Part shown: positions 9,217-18,050 of the stretch, one piece after another
Layout: each line of letters begins with the position of its first letter
Numbering within the stretch: position 1 is the first letter of the stretch
Assembly: GCA_001767455.1 (NCBI GenBank)
Contig: MELC01000086.1
Location: 120,677 to 184,676 of the forward strand
From: Acidobacteria bacterium RIFCSPLOWO2_12_FULL_66_21
GTDB lineage: Bacteria; Acidobacteriota; Vicinamibacteria; Vicinamibacterales; 2-12-FULL-66-21
Reading direction: 5' to 3'
DNA: 64,000 nucleotides
The notes under the pieces: generated by a model
What the model saw: only the letters and a program-made list of their open reading frames with translations
Told to the model about the DNA's origin: nothing
Databases searched by the model: none
Translations under genes and position numbers: made by a program

Positions 9217-10166
9217 CGCAACCCTCCGATTCGTACGTCCAGCCCGTGCCGGGTCAGCGCGGCAATCGTGCCGTCGACCTCCTCGGCCGACGGCGCCGCA
9301 AGATCCAGCAGCGCGTACTGCCGATCGAGCCGCTCGTACTTCGCCACGCCCCCGCGATGATACGGCAGCACGTCCAACTGCGTCACGCCGAGCGAAGACA
9401 GGAATGCGCCCGTGGCGGCCAGGTTCTCCGGGTCGTCGTTCACACCGGGAATCAGCGGAAAACGGATCCGCACGTTGCGATGGCGGGACGCGAGCAGCCG
9501 CAGGTTGTAGAGGATCTGGCGGTTCGATCGGCCGGTGACCCGCCGGTGCCGCACCGCGTCCATCAGTTTCAAGTCGAAGAGAAACAGATCGGTCCAGGGC
9601 GCCACGCTCAGCAGCGCGCCCGACGGCGCCAGGCCGCACGTTTCAACGGCGGTGGCGATTCCGCGCTCGCGGCAATGCTTCAAAAGCGCCTCGACGAAGG
9701 GTGCCTGGAGCAGCGGCTCGCCGCCCGACGCCGTCACACCGCCGCCCGACTGGTCGTAGAAGACGACGTCGCGCTCGATCGCATCCATCACGTCGTCGAC
9801 CGACACAACGCGCCCGATGACTTCGCGCGCCCCGGACGGGCACGCGTCGCCGCATTCGCCGCACACGCGGCACCGCGAGCGCAGCACGCCGTGACGGCCG
9901 TCGACGAATGTCACCGCGGCATTCGTGCACGCGGCCATGCACGACCCGCAGCCGATGCAGCGCTCGTGATACAGCGCGATCGCGGGAGAGGCCGCCTGTG
10001 TTTCCGGGCTGTGGCACCACTCGCAGCGCAGCGGGCACCCTTTGAAGAAGACGACGGTGCGGACGCCGGGGCCGTCGTGAACAGCGCTCCTGTCGATCCG
10101 GGTGATGGTGGCGGTGAGCACGGTGAGAGTGTACGCATGCAACGGCCGTCGCCGCGCGCTTTTCAT
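9213..10166 (-). CDS. hypE: Glycyl-radical enzyme activase (radical SAM)
   Basis: This 317-residue protein installs the glycyl radical on its partner encoded immediately downstream. It shows HDGPGVRTVVFFKGCPLRCE with the radical-SAM CX3CX2C cysteines at about 44, 48 and 51. A ferredoxin-like insert follows with two four-cysteine motifs (about 70/73/76/80 and 99/102/105/109), as in activases of dehydratase-type glycyl-radical enzymes, and then GGVTASGGEPLLQ for SAM binding. A shorter product from the GTG at 10121 (VLTATITRIDR) would still include all motifs; neither start has a good ribosome site. It overlaps the dehydratase gene by four bases. A long hairpin repeat lies upstream, between 10251 and 10536. 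Confidence 0.9.
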   Translation of the reverse strand: MKSARRRPLHAYTLTVLTATITRIDRSAVHDGPGVRTVVFFKGCPLRCEWCHSPETQAASPAIALYHERCIGCGSCMAACTNAAVTFVDGRHGVLRSRCRVCGECGDACPSGAREVIGRVVSVDDVMDAIERDVVFYDQSGGGVTASGGEPLLQAPFVEALLKHCRERGIATAVETCGLAPSGALLSVAPWTDLFLFDLKLMDAVRHRRVTGRSNRQILYNLRLLASRHRNVRIRFPLIPGVNDDPENLAATGAFLSSLGVTQLDVLPYHRGGVAKYERLDRQYALLDLAAPSAEEVDGTIAALTRHGLDVRIGGLR

Positions 10167-10250
10167 AGGTGTTTTGTGGGAACGCGCGCGGGAGGTGCCG
10201 GGAATCCGGCAGAGTAGGGAACGGAGCGAACGGCACGCACGAAGACGATC

Positions 10251-10536
10251 GACACGGAGACGCGGAGGACACGGAGACGCACGGAGGGAGCTCAGGCGTG
10301 ACGCACGACTCGGGGCCGGTCTGGCGCCGGCCTGCTGCCCTGCGCGGCCGGCGGCTCAATGGGACGCGAGATCCGCGGATGCAAACACGCTCCGATTTCC
10401 CGCGTGCTTGCATCTGTGGATCTCGCATCCCATTACCGCGCGGAGCGCGGCCCAGACCGGCCCATACCCCCGTGCGTCCCCGTGAACTCCGCGTCTCCGT
10501 GTGAGCGGGTTTCTCCGTGACCTCCGTCACCTCCGG
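10251..10536. repeat. CACGGAG long hairpin element, copy A
   Basis: This imperfect palindrome fills most of the 394-base gap before the S9 peptidase. The outer arms iterate CACGGAG on the left (10251-10290) and its complement CTCCGTG on the right (10467-10536). Inside is a second stem, GGCCGGTCTGGCGCC against GCGGCCCAGACCGGCC. Innermost is a third stem running from CAATGGGACGCGAGATC to GATCTCGCATCCCATT, capped by GGATGCAAACACG against CGTGCTTGCATC. Copy B of the same element, in the same orientation, follows the peptidase gene. The 84 bases at 10167-10250 show nothing recognisable. Confidence 0.8.
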
Positions 10537-10560
10537 TTTGAGGTATCGTACGCCTCACCC

Positions 10561-12771
10561 ATGCGCCACAACCCTTCCCTCCTGATCCTCAGTGGCCTCC
10601 TGTCGGCGACGGCTGCTCTCGTCGCTCAGCGGCCGGCGGTCACGGCGGCCGACTACGCGCGCGCCGAGAAGTTCTTGGCGCCGAATCTCGCCGGGCTCGT
10701 CGTCGGCGGCAGCGTCGCGGCGAACTGGCTGCCGGACGAACGTTTCTGGTATCGCAACCAGACGCTAACGGGGACGGAAATCGTTGTCGTCGATCCGCTG
10801 AAGAAGACGCGGACCGCGTACGCCGACTGCGGCGCGGCCGGCGTCGACTGCGCCGCTGACGCCGGTCAGACGGGGAGCGGCCGGGGCGGGGGCCGCGGCG
10901 CCGGGCGGGGCGGCCGCGGCGGCGGACCGCCGTCGTCGGATGGAAAACCACTCAACGTCGCGCCGGACGGATCGCGCGCCGTATTCGTGCGCGACTGGAA
11001 TCTCTGGCTGCGCGACATGAAGACCGGCGCCGAGCGCGCGCTCACGACCGATGGCGTGCGGTACTTCGGGTACGCCACCGACAACGCCGGCTGGAGCAGC
11101 AGCGATCGGGCGATCGTGTCGTGGTCGCCCGACTCGACGAAGGTCGCCACCCAGCAGCAGGACGAGCGCAACGTCGGCGAGATGTATCTGGTCAGCACGA
11201 CCGTCGGCCACCCGACTCTGCGCGTCTCGAAATTCCCGCTGCCGGGCGATCCCGTCATGGCGATGGTCCACCGCGTCGTGATCGACACGCTGACCGGAAA
11301 GACCACGCGCCTGCAGATGGAGGCGGACTTCCATCGCGCGACACTCGGCGACGACCTCAGCATGGCCGACTACAACTGGAGCCCTGACGGCTCCCGGCTC
11401 GCGCTGGCGTCGGTGTCGCGCGACCACAAGCACGTCTGGCTCCGCGTCGCCGACACCGCGACCGGCGCGGTCCGCACCGCGTTCGACGAAGTCGTGCCGA
11501 CACAATTCGAGTCGCGGACCGGCTGGCGGGTTCTGTGGGACACGAACGAAGTCATCTGGCACTCCGAGCGCGACAACTGGGGGCAGCTCTATCTGTACGA
11601 TCTCCTGACCGGGCACCTGAAGAACCCGATCACGACGGGCGAAGGCCCCGTCATGCAGATCGCGCGCGTGGACGCGAAGACACGGACGCTCTGGTTCGGC
11701 GCGAACGGGCGCGACAAGGGACAGGACCCGTACTTCCTGCACTTCTATCGCGCGCGGCTGGACGGCGGTCCCGCGGTGCCGCTCACGCCGGACGACGGGA
11801 CGCACGCGATCCAGCTCTCTCCGTCCGGACGATACCTCGTCGACACGTATTCAAGGCCGGACGCGCCGCCTGTCGTCACGCTCCGCGCCGGCGACGGCAC
11901 GCTGGTGATGCCGCTCGAGAAGGCCGACATCTCGAAGCTCGTCGCGACCGGCTGGAAGCCGCCGATGCCGATCAGGATGACGGCGCACGACGGCAGGACC
12001 GACATCCACGGCTTGCTCTTCCGCCCGACGGACTTTGATCCGTCGAAGAAGTACCCGATCGTCAACCACGTGTACCCGGGCCCGCAGACCGGCAGCACCG
12101 GCAGCCGCGCCTTCACGCCCGCGCGCGGCGATCGCCAGGCGCTCGCCGAACTCGGCTTCATCGTCGTCACGATCGACGGGATGGGCACGCCCGGGCGATC
12201 GAAGGCGTTCCAGGACGCCTACTACGGCGCGATGGGGCGCGACAACACCATCCCCGATCAGATTGCCGGGATGACAGAGCTCGCGCGAAGGTACCCATGG
12301 GTTGACATTACCCGCGCCGGGATCTGGGGGCACTCGGGCGGCGGGTTCGCGACGACGACGGCCATGTTCCGTTTTCCCGATTTCTTCAAGGCGGGGATCG
12401 CCGAGTCGGGCAACCACGACCAGCGGGAGAACGAGGATGACTGGGGCGAGCGCTACCAGGGACTCCTGCTGAGGAACGGGGACGGCACGGACAATTACGA
12501 CGCCGAGGCCAACCAGAATTTCGCGAAGAACCTGAAAGGGCACCTTCTGCTGGCGCACGGCACGATGGACACCAACGTGCCGCCGTATCAGACCATGTTG
12601 ATCGCCGACGCGCTCATCAAGGCCAACAAGGACTTCGAACTGATCCTGCTGCCGAACCAGAACCACGGTTACGGCGCCGCATCGAACTACATGATGCGGC
12701 GCCGGTGGGACTACTTCGTCAGCTGGCTCCTCGAGACGGAGCCGCCGAAGGAATATCGAATCGGGTCGTGA
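10561..12771 (+). CDS. Secreted S9 family (DPP IV-like) prolyl peptidase
   Basis: The ATG at 10561 gives 736 residues beginning with a signal peptide (MRHNPSLLILSGLLSATAAL). Residues 25 to about 480 form the DPP IV-type beta-propeller with WSPDSTKVA and WSPDGSRLA blades and a glycine-rich insert near residue 105. The alpha/beta-hydrolase domain has the catalytic triad: Ser592 in GIWGHSGGG, Asp670 in HGTMDTNV and His702 in NQNHGYG. S9 dipeptidyl peptidases typically cut after proline or alanine at position two, which suits the neighbouring hydroxyproline dehydratase. The nucleophile motif is GHSGGG rather than the usual GWSYGG, so exact specificity is uncertain. Two direct copies of one long hairpin repeat bracket the gene. 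Confidence 0.88.
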   Translation: MRHNPSLLILSGLLSATAALVAQRPAVTAADYARAEKFLAPNLAGLVVGGSVAANWLPDERFWYRNQTLTGTEIVVVDPLKKTRTAYADCGAAGVDCAADAGQTGSGRGGGRGAGRGGRGGGPPSSDGKPLNVAPDGSRAVFVRDWNLWLRDMKTGAERALTTDGVRYFGYATDNAGWSSSDRAIVSWSPDSTKVATQQQDERNVGEMYLVSTTVGHPTLRVSKFPLPGDPVMAMVHRVVIDTLTGKTTRLQMEADFHRATLGDDLSMADYNWSPDGSRLALASVSRDHKHVWLRVADTATGAVRTAFDEVVPTQFESRTGWRVLWDTNEVIWHSERDNWGQLYLYDLLTGHLKNPITTGEGPVMQIARVDAKTRTLWFGANGRDKGQDPYFLHFYRARLDGGPAVPLTPDDGTHAIQLSPSGRYLVDTYSRPDAPPVVTLRAGDGTLVMPLEKADISKLVATGWKPPMPIRMTAHDGRTDIHGLLFRPTDFDPSKKYPIVNHVYPGPQTGSTGSRAFTPARGDRQALAELGFIVVTIDGMGTPGRSKAFQDAYYGAMGRDNTIPDQIAGMTELARRYPWVDITRAGIWGHSGGGFATTTAMFRFPDFFKAGIAESGNHDQRENEDDWGERYQGLLLRNGDGTDNYDAEANQNFAKNLKGHLLLAHGTMDTNVPPYQTMLIADALIKANKDFELILLPNQNHGYGAASNYMMRRRWDYFVSWLLETEPPKEYRIGS

Positions 12772-12774
12772 GCG

Positions 12775-13041
12775 CACGGAGAGTGCGGAGCGCGCGGACA
12801 CGATCACACGGAGGCACGGAGGACGCGGAGACACACGGAGGGAGGCTCAGGCGTGACGCACAACGCGTGGCCGGTCTGGCGCCGGCCCTGCTGCACCCTG
12901 CGGCCGGCGGCTCAATGGGATGCGATCTCGTATCCCATTACTGCGCGCAGCGCGGCCAGACCGGCCCGTACCTCCGTGCGTCTCCGTGAACTCCGCGCCT
13001 CCGTGTAGACCGTCGTCTCCGTGCCCTCCGTCCCCTCCGGC
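12775..13041. repeat. CACGGAG long hairpin element, copy B
   Basis: This is a second copy, in the same orientation, of the element at 10251-10536. It keeps the outer CACGGAG/CTCCGTG arms and the middle stem (GGCCGGTCTGGCGCCGG with GCGGCCAGACCGGCC). The innermost stem is shortened to CAATGGGATGCGAT/CTCGTATCCCATT (12912-12940), about 50 bases less than in copy A. It fills the gap between the stop of the S9 peptidase and the stop of the aminotransferase and probably forms a strong hairpin on both transcripts. Confidence 0.8.
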
Positions 13042-13044
13042 TCC

Positions 13045-14193
13045 TTACACGCCCCGCAAACGCTCCGCAGCCGCGGCCAGGGTCTCCTCGCGTTTCGCGA
13101 AGCAGAACCGCAGCACCTTCGGCGCGCGGCTGCGATAGAGGAACGGCGACGTGGGAATGGACGCGACGCCGTGCTCCCGCGTCAGCCGCACCGCGAACGC
13201 CGCGTCGTCTTCATCGGTGATCGCGGAGTAGTCCATGAGCTGGAAGTAGCTGCCGCGGCACGCCAGCGGCGTGAACCGCGAGCCTTCCATCAGGCGAAGG
13301 AACAGGTCGCGCTTGCGCTGGTAGAACGGCGACAGCTCCGCGAGTCCGCGGCGCGCCGCGAGGAAATCGGCCAGCGCGTATTGCACGGGGGTGTTCGTCG
13401 CGAAGGTCACGAACTGGTGCACCTTGCGGAACTCCGCGGTGAGCGGGGCGGGGGCGACGGTGTAGCCGACCTTCCAGCCGGTCGTGTGGTACGTCTTGCC
13501 GAAGGAACCGATGATGAAGCTGCGGGCCGCCAGCTCCGGATGGCGCGCCATGGACTCGTGCTGAATCCCGTCGAAGATGATGTGCTCGTACACCTCGTCG
13601 GCGACGATGAGCAGATCGCGTTCCGCGACGAGCGCGGTGAGCTCGCGGATGTCGGCGGCGTCGAGCACCGCGCCCGCCGGGTTGTGCGGAGAGTTGACGA
13701 TGAGCAGCCGCGTCCGCGGCGTGACCGCGCGGCGGAGGGCCGGCCAGTCGATCGCGTAGTCGGGATAGGTGAGCGAGACCACGATCGGGACGCCGCCACT
13801 GAGCTCGATCGCCGGGACGTACGAGTCGTAGCACGGCTCGAGCACGATCGCCTCGTCGCCCGGGTGGAGGACCGCGGCAATCGCGTCGAACAGCGCCTCG
13901 GTTCCGCCCGACGTGACGGTGACCTCGGTCTCGGGATCGTAGCGCCGGCCGTGGAAGTGCTCGTACTTCGCGGCGATCGCCTCGCGCAGCGGCAGGATGC
14001 CCTGCATCGGCGCGTACTGGTTGCGCCCGGCGCGCATGTGGCCTGCCACGGCGTCGATCAGCTCCGGGTCGCAGTCGAAATCAGGAAAACCCTGCGACAG
14101 GTTGATCGCACCCAGCTCCGCCGCCATCCGCGACATCACCGTGAAGATGGTGGTCCCCACCGAGGGGAGCTTCGATTGCAAAGACACAGTCAT
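13045..14193 (-). CDS. ybdL: Methionine/aromatic aminotransferase (YbdL-like)
   Basis: This 382-residue fold-type I PLP enzyme runs collinear with E. coli YbdL as I remember it: SKLPSVGTTIFTVMS at the start, AINLSQGFPDFD, NQYAPMQG, the substrate/PLP region VNSPHNPAG, DEVYEHI and the Schiff-base lysine in SFGKTYHTTGWKVGY, ending KREETLAAAAERLRGV. YbdL transaminates methionine, with lesser activity on aromatic amino acids and 2-oxo acids. This is a housekeeping amino-acid enzyme in the cytoplasm, with no signal peptide. It is transcribed alone, with hairpin repeats on both sides. Kynurenine/glutamine aminotransferases are the nearest alternative subfamily. Confidence 0.9.
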   Translation of the reverse strand: MTVSLQSKLPSVGTTIFTVMSRMAAELGAINLSQGFPDFDCDPELIDAVAGHMRAGRNQYAPMQGILPLREAIAAKYEHFHGRRYDPETEVTVTSGGTEALFDAIAAVLHPGDEAIVLEPCYDSYVPAIELSGGVPIVVSLTYPDYAIDWPALRRAVTPRTRLLIVNSPHNPAGAVLDAADIRELTALVAERDLLIVADEVYEHIIFDGIQHESMARHPELAARSFIIGSFGKTYHTTGWKVGYTVAPAPLTAEFRKVHQFVTFATNTPVQYALADFLAARRGLAELSPFYQRKRDLFLRLMEGSRFTPLACRGSYFQLMDYSAITDEDDAAFAVRLTREHGVASIPTSPFLYRSRAPKVLRFCFAKREETLAAAAERLRGV

Positions 14194-14203
14194 AGCGACA
14201 CCT

Positions 14204-14349
14204 GAATTGTGAATTGTGAATTATGAATTGAGCGGTAACAAGCCGATCTCGTCGAGTCGGACGATTTGAGCGGCCGGGTGCCGAGTCGTCCCAACCGCCG
14301 CACGTGGCGCGCAGCCGCTTAAGTCACAACTCACAATTCACAATTGAGG
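14204..14349. repeat. AATTGTGAATT iterated-word hairpin
   Basis: The left arm (14204-14234) reads AATTGTGAATTGTGAATT and on to GAATTGAGCGG; the right arm (14315-14349) reads CCGCTT, then CACAACTCACAATTCACAA. The arms are complementary and enclose an 80-base spacer with its own short dyad around GACTCG. The right arm overlaps the last three codons (Gln-Leu-stop) of the asparaginase gene, so the repeat supplies its stop codon. The arms are strikingly AT-rich against a GC-rich background. Confidence 0.75.
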
Positions 14350-14835
14350 GATGGTCTCAAAGCAGCCCGCATCCCGGTTCTTCCGCACGTTGTTCCAGTC
14401 GAAGTACTGGCCGTTCATCGCGATGTAGACGCCCGGCGGCAGCACCTGCGCGAACGAGAGCGCGCTGCCGAGATTGAACAGCCCGTCGGAGCTCCCGAAC
14501 GCGTACGGCACCATCGCTCCGGTGAGGACGATCGTCTTCTCCGGGAGCGCCGCGCGGCCGAGGGCCTGCGCGGTTTCACACAGCGTGTCGGTACCGTGGG
14601 TGATGACAATCGCACCATGGCCGCAGGCACGGGCGCGGCTGACGATCTCGGCGCGCCCCCCCTCGTCCAGCTCCAGGCTGTCCACCATCATGACGGTCTC
14701 GATCGTGACCGTCAGCCGGCACCGGCCGCGCCGCAGCATCTCGGGAACATGTGTGTCGCGGAAGAAGAGGCGGCCGGTGAGCTCGTCGTACTCCTTGTCG
14801 AAGGTCCCGCCGGTGACGAGGATGTGCACGTTCAT
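14338..14835 (-). CDS. Short-form L-asparaginase-like protein
   Basis: I take the ATG at 14835, because the protein then begins MNVHILVTGGTFDKEY, the normal first strand of the family; an upstream extension to 14946 is not conserved-looking. The 165 residues hold the two asparaginase threonine motifs, TGGTFD (Thr11) and HGTDT (Thr82-Asp83), and TGAMVPYAFGSSDG. Full type I/II enzymes have about 330 residues; this is only the N-terminal catalytic domain, a length that also occurs in a family of stand-alone short asparaginase-domain proteins, so it need not be broken. The extreme C-terminus is encoded by a repeat arm. Whether it hydrolyses asparagine is unproven. Confidence 0.75.
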   Translation of the reverse strand: MNVHILVTGGTFDKEYDELTGRLFFRDTHVPEMLRRGRCRLTVTIETVMMVDSLELDEGGRAEIVSRARACGHGAIVITHGTDTLCETAQALGRAALPEKTIVLTGAMVPYAFGSSDGLFNLGSALSFAQVLPPGVYIAMNGQYFDWNNVRKNRDAGCFETIPQL

Positions 14836-15085
14836 GAGGGCAACCCGCGCGGCGATCTCCGATCGAAGCGCGAAGAGTGACGGGTGAAGGCCGCTGACGG
14901 AAATGCACTCGGCACGACCGAATCGCACGTCGGCGCGGCTCCCCATTGTAGTGCGTGCGGGAGCCGGGGCGCGGGCGGCGCGGGCCCAAACGCGCCGCCG
15001 TCAGCGACTTGCAGCGATTGGGACGGGAATCGCCTCGCAGCGGCATCGTGCTTGCCTCATCGGACCCCGACCCAAGGAGGTATGG

Positions 15086-15181
15086 ATGTACGCCATTGCA
15101 GCAATTCTCGTCGGCGTGGTCGGCTTGTTCTACGTGAAGCGCCGAAGCACACGGAAGAAGCAGGCGACAACGGGAGCGTAG
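15086..15181 (+). CDS. 31-residue single-span membrane peptide
   Basis: AAGGAGG at 15074-15080 lies five bases before the ATG at 15086, the best ribosome site in this part of the window. The frame encodes MYAIAAILVGVVGLFYVKRR followed by STRKKQATTGA: a hydrophobic helix of about 17 residues and a strongly basic tail, the layout of a small N-out/C-in membrane protein. No family is recognised. It is alone on the plus strand between two minus-strand genes. An overlapping ATG at 15082 in another frame is only one base from the ribosome site and encodes a non-hydrophobic peptide. Confidence 0.6.
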   Translation: MYAIAAILVGVVGLFYVKRRSTRKKQATTGA

Positions 15182-15187
15182 GAAACG

Positions 15188-15213
15188 TAGAACTCAGAAC
15201 GTAGAACGTAGAA
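15188..15213. repeat. GTAGAAC iterated words
   Basis: The words CGTAGAAC, CAGAAC, GTAGAAC and GTAGAAAG follow directly after the stop codon of the small membrane peptide. This is a single arm without a visible complementary arm, but the style matches the other iterated-word elements in the window. Confidence 0.5.
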
Positions 15214-15230
15214 AGCCGTCACGCCCGGGC

Positions 15231-15257
15231 CGCACCCGTGACGCGGTCACGGGTGCG
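15231..15257. terminator. Perfect 12-bp stem at the 3' end of the M1 peptidase gene
   Basis: CGCACCCGTGAC and GTCACGGGTGCG form a perfect 12-base-pair stem with a three-base loop. The stop codon of the M1 reading frame (15247-15249) lies inside the stem. There is no long T-run on the minus-strand side, so it is a hairpin that may protect the mRNA end or stop transcription only weakly. Confidence 0.45.
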
Positions 15258-17805
15258 CGGTGGCGCGGAAGAGGTCGTCGGCCGAAGACAGGATGATCCG
15301 GCGAAGCCGATCGGGATAATCGGGCGGCAGCCTCTTCAGGAACGCTCGAACCATCTCCGCGGCGCTCGCGGAGTTGTGGCCCGAGAGGGTGGCGTCCATC
15401 CAGCGCTTCGGGAAGAAGATATCGCCCGTCCGCTGAATCTCCTGCAGCATCGCGAGGCTCTGAGGGATGTGCTTCTCGGAGCTGGCGGCGCGCAGCGGAT
15501 GGTGGAGGTACGACAGGCCTTCGAGTGCCCACGGCTCGCGGCGCCGGTTCTTCACGTCTGTCAGGCTCTCGAAGAACGCGTCGCGCACCTTCGGGTCGGG
15601 CGAGAGCGCCGGGCGCACGAACGCGAACCGCGCCTTGCGATCGGGGTTCTCCGTACGCGCGAGCTGTTGCTCGAGGATCTCGTTCCACGCGGGCACGCCG
15701 CGGACCGCGAGCTCGAGCGACAGCGAGATGAAGTCCGGCTCGGCCAGCACGAGTCCGGGCACCGTCTCCGTCTTCCGCCACACGCGTTCCAGCCACTCCA
15801 GTGTCGGCGTCGTCAGCGCCGTGTCCCGCAGCGTCGAGAACCATGCCGATTTCACGCTGGCGGTCTGTGCCGCGCCAACGCCCGCGCGCAGCACGCGCTC
15901 GAGCCTGGGCGCCAACGCGTCCCGATCGGAGGCGGAGAGGAACTTTCAGCAGCCCTGCTGCGTGTAGGAGAGCATCCGCTGCAGGTTCAGCTCGTCGGAT
16001 TCGCCCGGAAGGCCCGCGACGAGCCGCTCGACGAGATCGCCGGGCTTCACGCGGCCGTCGAGCATCTCTTCCCACAAGGTGACGTACGCGGCGCCGCGGG
16101 TCAGTGCGTCGGAAATGTCGGACACGTGTTCGAGCAGATACGCGCGGCTGGCCGGATCGAGGGCGAACCCGCCGTACCCGATGCCGCCGCCGGTGGGAAG
16201 CACGAAGCGCGGCGCGGGAAGACCGCGCGCTTCCGCGACTTCCACCGTCGGCGCATTCAATGTGACGGACAGGTTCGTGGGCCCGAGCGCGACCTGGAGC
16301 CGCTCAGTCCAGACGAGGCCGCGCGCCTGCACCGGGTCTTTCTGCGTGAACGCCAGCCGCGCGACGCGCCCATTCTCGACGCGCAGGTCCGTGGTGATGG
16401 CCGGCCGGCCGGCCTCTTCGACCCACGCATGGCTCCAGGTGTCCAGGTCCTCCGGCGTCCGCGCGTCGAGCACGCGAATCAGATCCGGCCAGGTCGCGTT
16501 GCCGAACGCATGCCCGCGCAGGTACTCGCGCAAGCCGTCCCGGAAACCGTCCTCGCCGACGATCGTCTCCAGTTGCCGCATGACGACGGGCGCCTTCTGA
16601 TAGATGATGGCGCCGTAGAGGCTGCCCGCTTCGCTCAGGTTGTCGAGCCGCTGCCGGATGGCATTTGTCCCGGGCGTCCGATCGACCCCGTACGCCGAGG
16701 GATAGTGCGCGTACAGGAACCGCAGCTCGTGGTTGATCCCGGGGAACGACGGGTTGACGATCTTCGCGGCCATGAAGTTCGCGAAGACCTCCTTCATCCA
16801 CACGTCGTTGAACCATCGCATCGTCACGAGATCGCCGAACCACATGTGCGAGGTCTCGTGCGCGATCACGCTTGCGCGCCCGAGCTTCTGGTTCTGCGTC
16901 GCCGACTCGTCGAGCAGCAGGCCGGAGGCGTTGTAGAAGATCGCGCCGGCGTGCTCCATGCCGCCGAACTGGAACGACGGCACGAGCAGGAAATCGAATT
17001 TCCCGAATGGATACGGGATGCCGGTGTAGCGCTCGAGCCACGCGATGGCCGCGGCATGGAGATCGAAGATCGCGTCGCGGTTGCGCGCCACTTTCGCGCC
17101 GTCCGTTTCGCGATGGAACATCCGGAACGTCCGCCCGCCGCGTTCGGCGGACTCGATCTTGAACCTGCCGGCGGCAAAGGCGAACAGATAAGTGGGCAGC
17201 GGCTGCGTGTCCGCGAAGCGCAGCGTCGTGCGCGGCGCCTTCGTCGTGCGCTCGATTTCCTTGCCGTTGGCGAGCGCCTCCCAGCTCTCGGGGATCTCCA
17301 GGTGCAGCGTGTAGCGCGCTTTGAGGTCCGGTTGATCGAAGCAGGGGAAGGCCAGTCGCGCCCTTGCGGGCACGAACACGGAGTACATGAAGTCGGCGGA
17401 ACGGTTGAGTGAGGCGTCCCCCGCGACGAACGACACCGTCACCGCGTTCGGGCCCTTACGCAGCGCGGCGGCCGGGATCACCAGATGTTCGTTGACGACG
17501 CGGAACGGCGTCACGTCGCCGCCGACGTCCACGCCGATGATGTTCTGCGGTGGGCCGGCGAAGTCGAGGACCAGCGGCGCGCCCGGGTCGGTGAGGTTGA
17601 AGGAGATGGTCGCGTGCCCGTCCATAGGCTGGGTCGCGCTGTCGGGAATCTCGAACCGGAGCTCATAGCGCACGTCGCTGATCCGAGCCGCGCGCGCTTC
17701 CGCCAGTGCCAGCGAAACGCCCGGATCGGGATCGGTCGCACGAAGCGGTGCTTGCGTCATGCCCATGGCCAGTATCGCGCCGATCGAGATCATCATTCGC
17801 AGCAT
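15247..17805 (-). pseudogene. M1 family zinc aminopeptidase interrupted by one in-frame TGA
   Basis: From the ATG at 17805 (GAGAGG six bases upstream) the frame encodes a signal peptide and an M1 aminopeptidase with a GGMEHAG exopeptidase loop (variant of GAMEN) and HETSHMWFGD followed by KEVFANF, the HEXXH-X18-E zinc site. After ...YTQQGC (619 codons) there is one TGA at 15948-15946. The same frame then continues for 232 codons with a convincing ERAP1-like helical C-terminal domain (KFLSASDRDALAPRLERVLR onward). Family members have Trp at the stop position (I recall YTQQAYWKFL-like sequence), so TGG to TGA is a one-base change. The catalytic part could still be made as a 619-residue protein. 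A sequencing error is the main alternative. Confidence 0.8.
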
Positions 17806-17848
17806 CGGATACCTCTCTGAGTCACGCCGAGACAAGCCGACGGCCCTT

Positions 17849-17896
17849 TGTCACGAAGGCCACGAAGCACACGAAGCTCACGAAGACTGTCACGAG
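17849..17896. repeat. CACGAAG iterated words
   Basis: The words TCACGAAGG, CCACGAAGC, ACACGAAGC, TCACGAAGA and TCACGAGA follow one another just upstream of the M1 peptidase gene. No matching complementary arm is visible in the rest of the 245-base gap (17806-18050), in which I see nothing else. Confidence 0.6.
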
Positions 17897-18050
17897 AAGA
17901 CCTTCAGATCCATCGCCGCGGCGGAACGTCAGACGCGGCTTGCCGCGCTGCGCGCGGCTCGACGGCACAGCCTCGCCGAGACTGTCTACTGGCGATCGTG
18001 CCCCGTGGCAGCGGTGCAGTGTGACATCGTGCAGCGGGACACACGGTACC

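Noticed and set aside
14338..14835. Asparaginase as a truncated pseudogene cut by the AATTGTG repeat
   Set aside because: Stand-alone asparaginase-domain proteins of about 160 residues are a known form and the domain is complete; only the last residues come from the repeat.
15946..15948. Selenocysteine or programmed read-through at the M1 peptidase TGA
   Set aside because: The family has Trp, not Cys, at this position, the following base is A (a strong stop context) and I see no selenocysteine insertion hairpin; a nonsense change or error is simpler.
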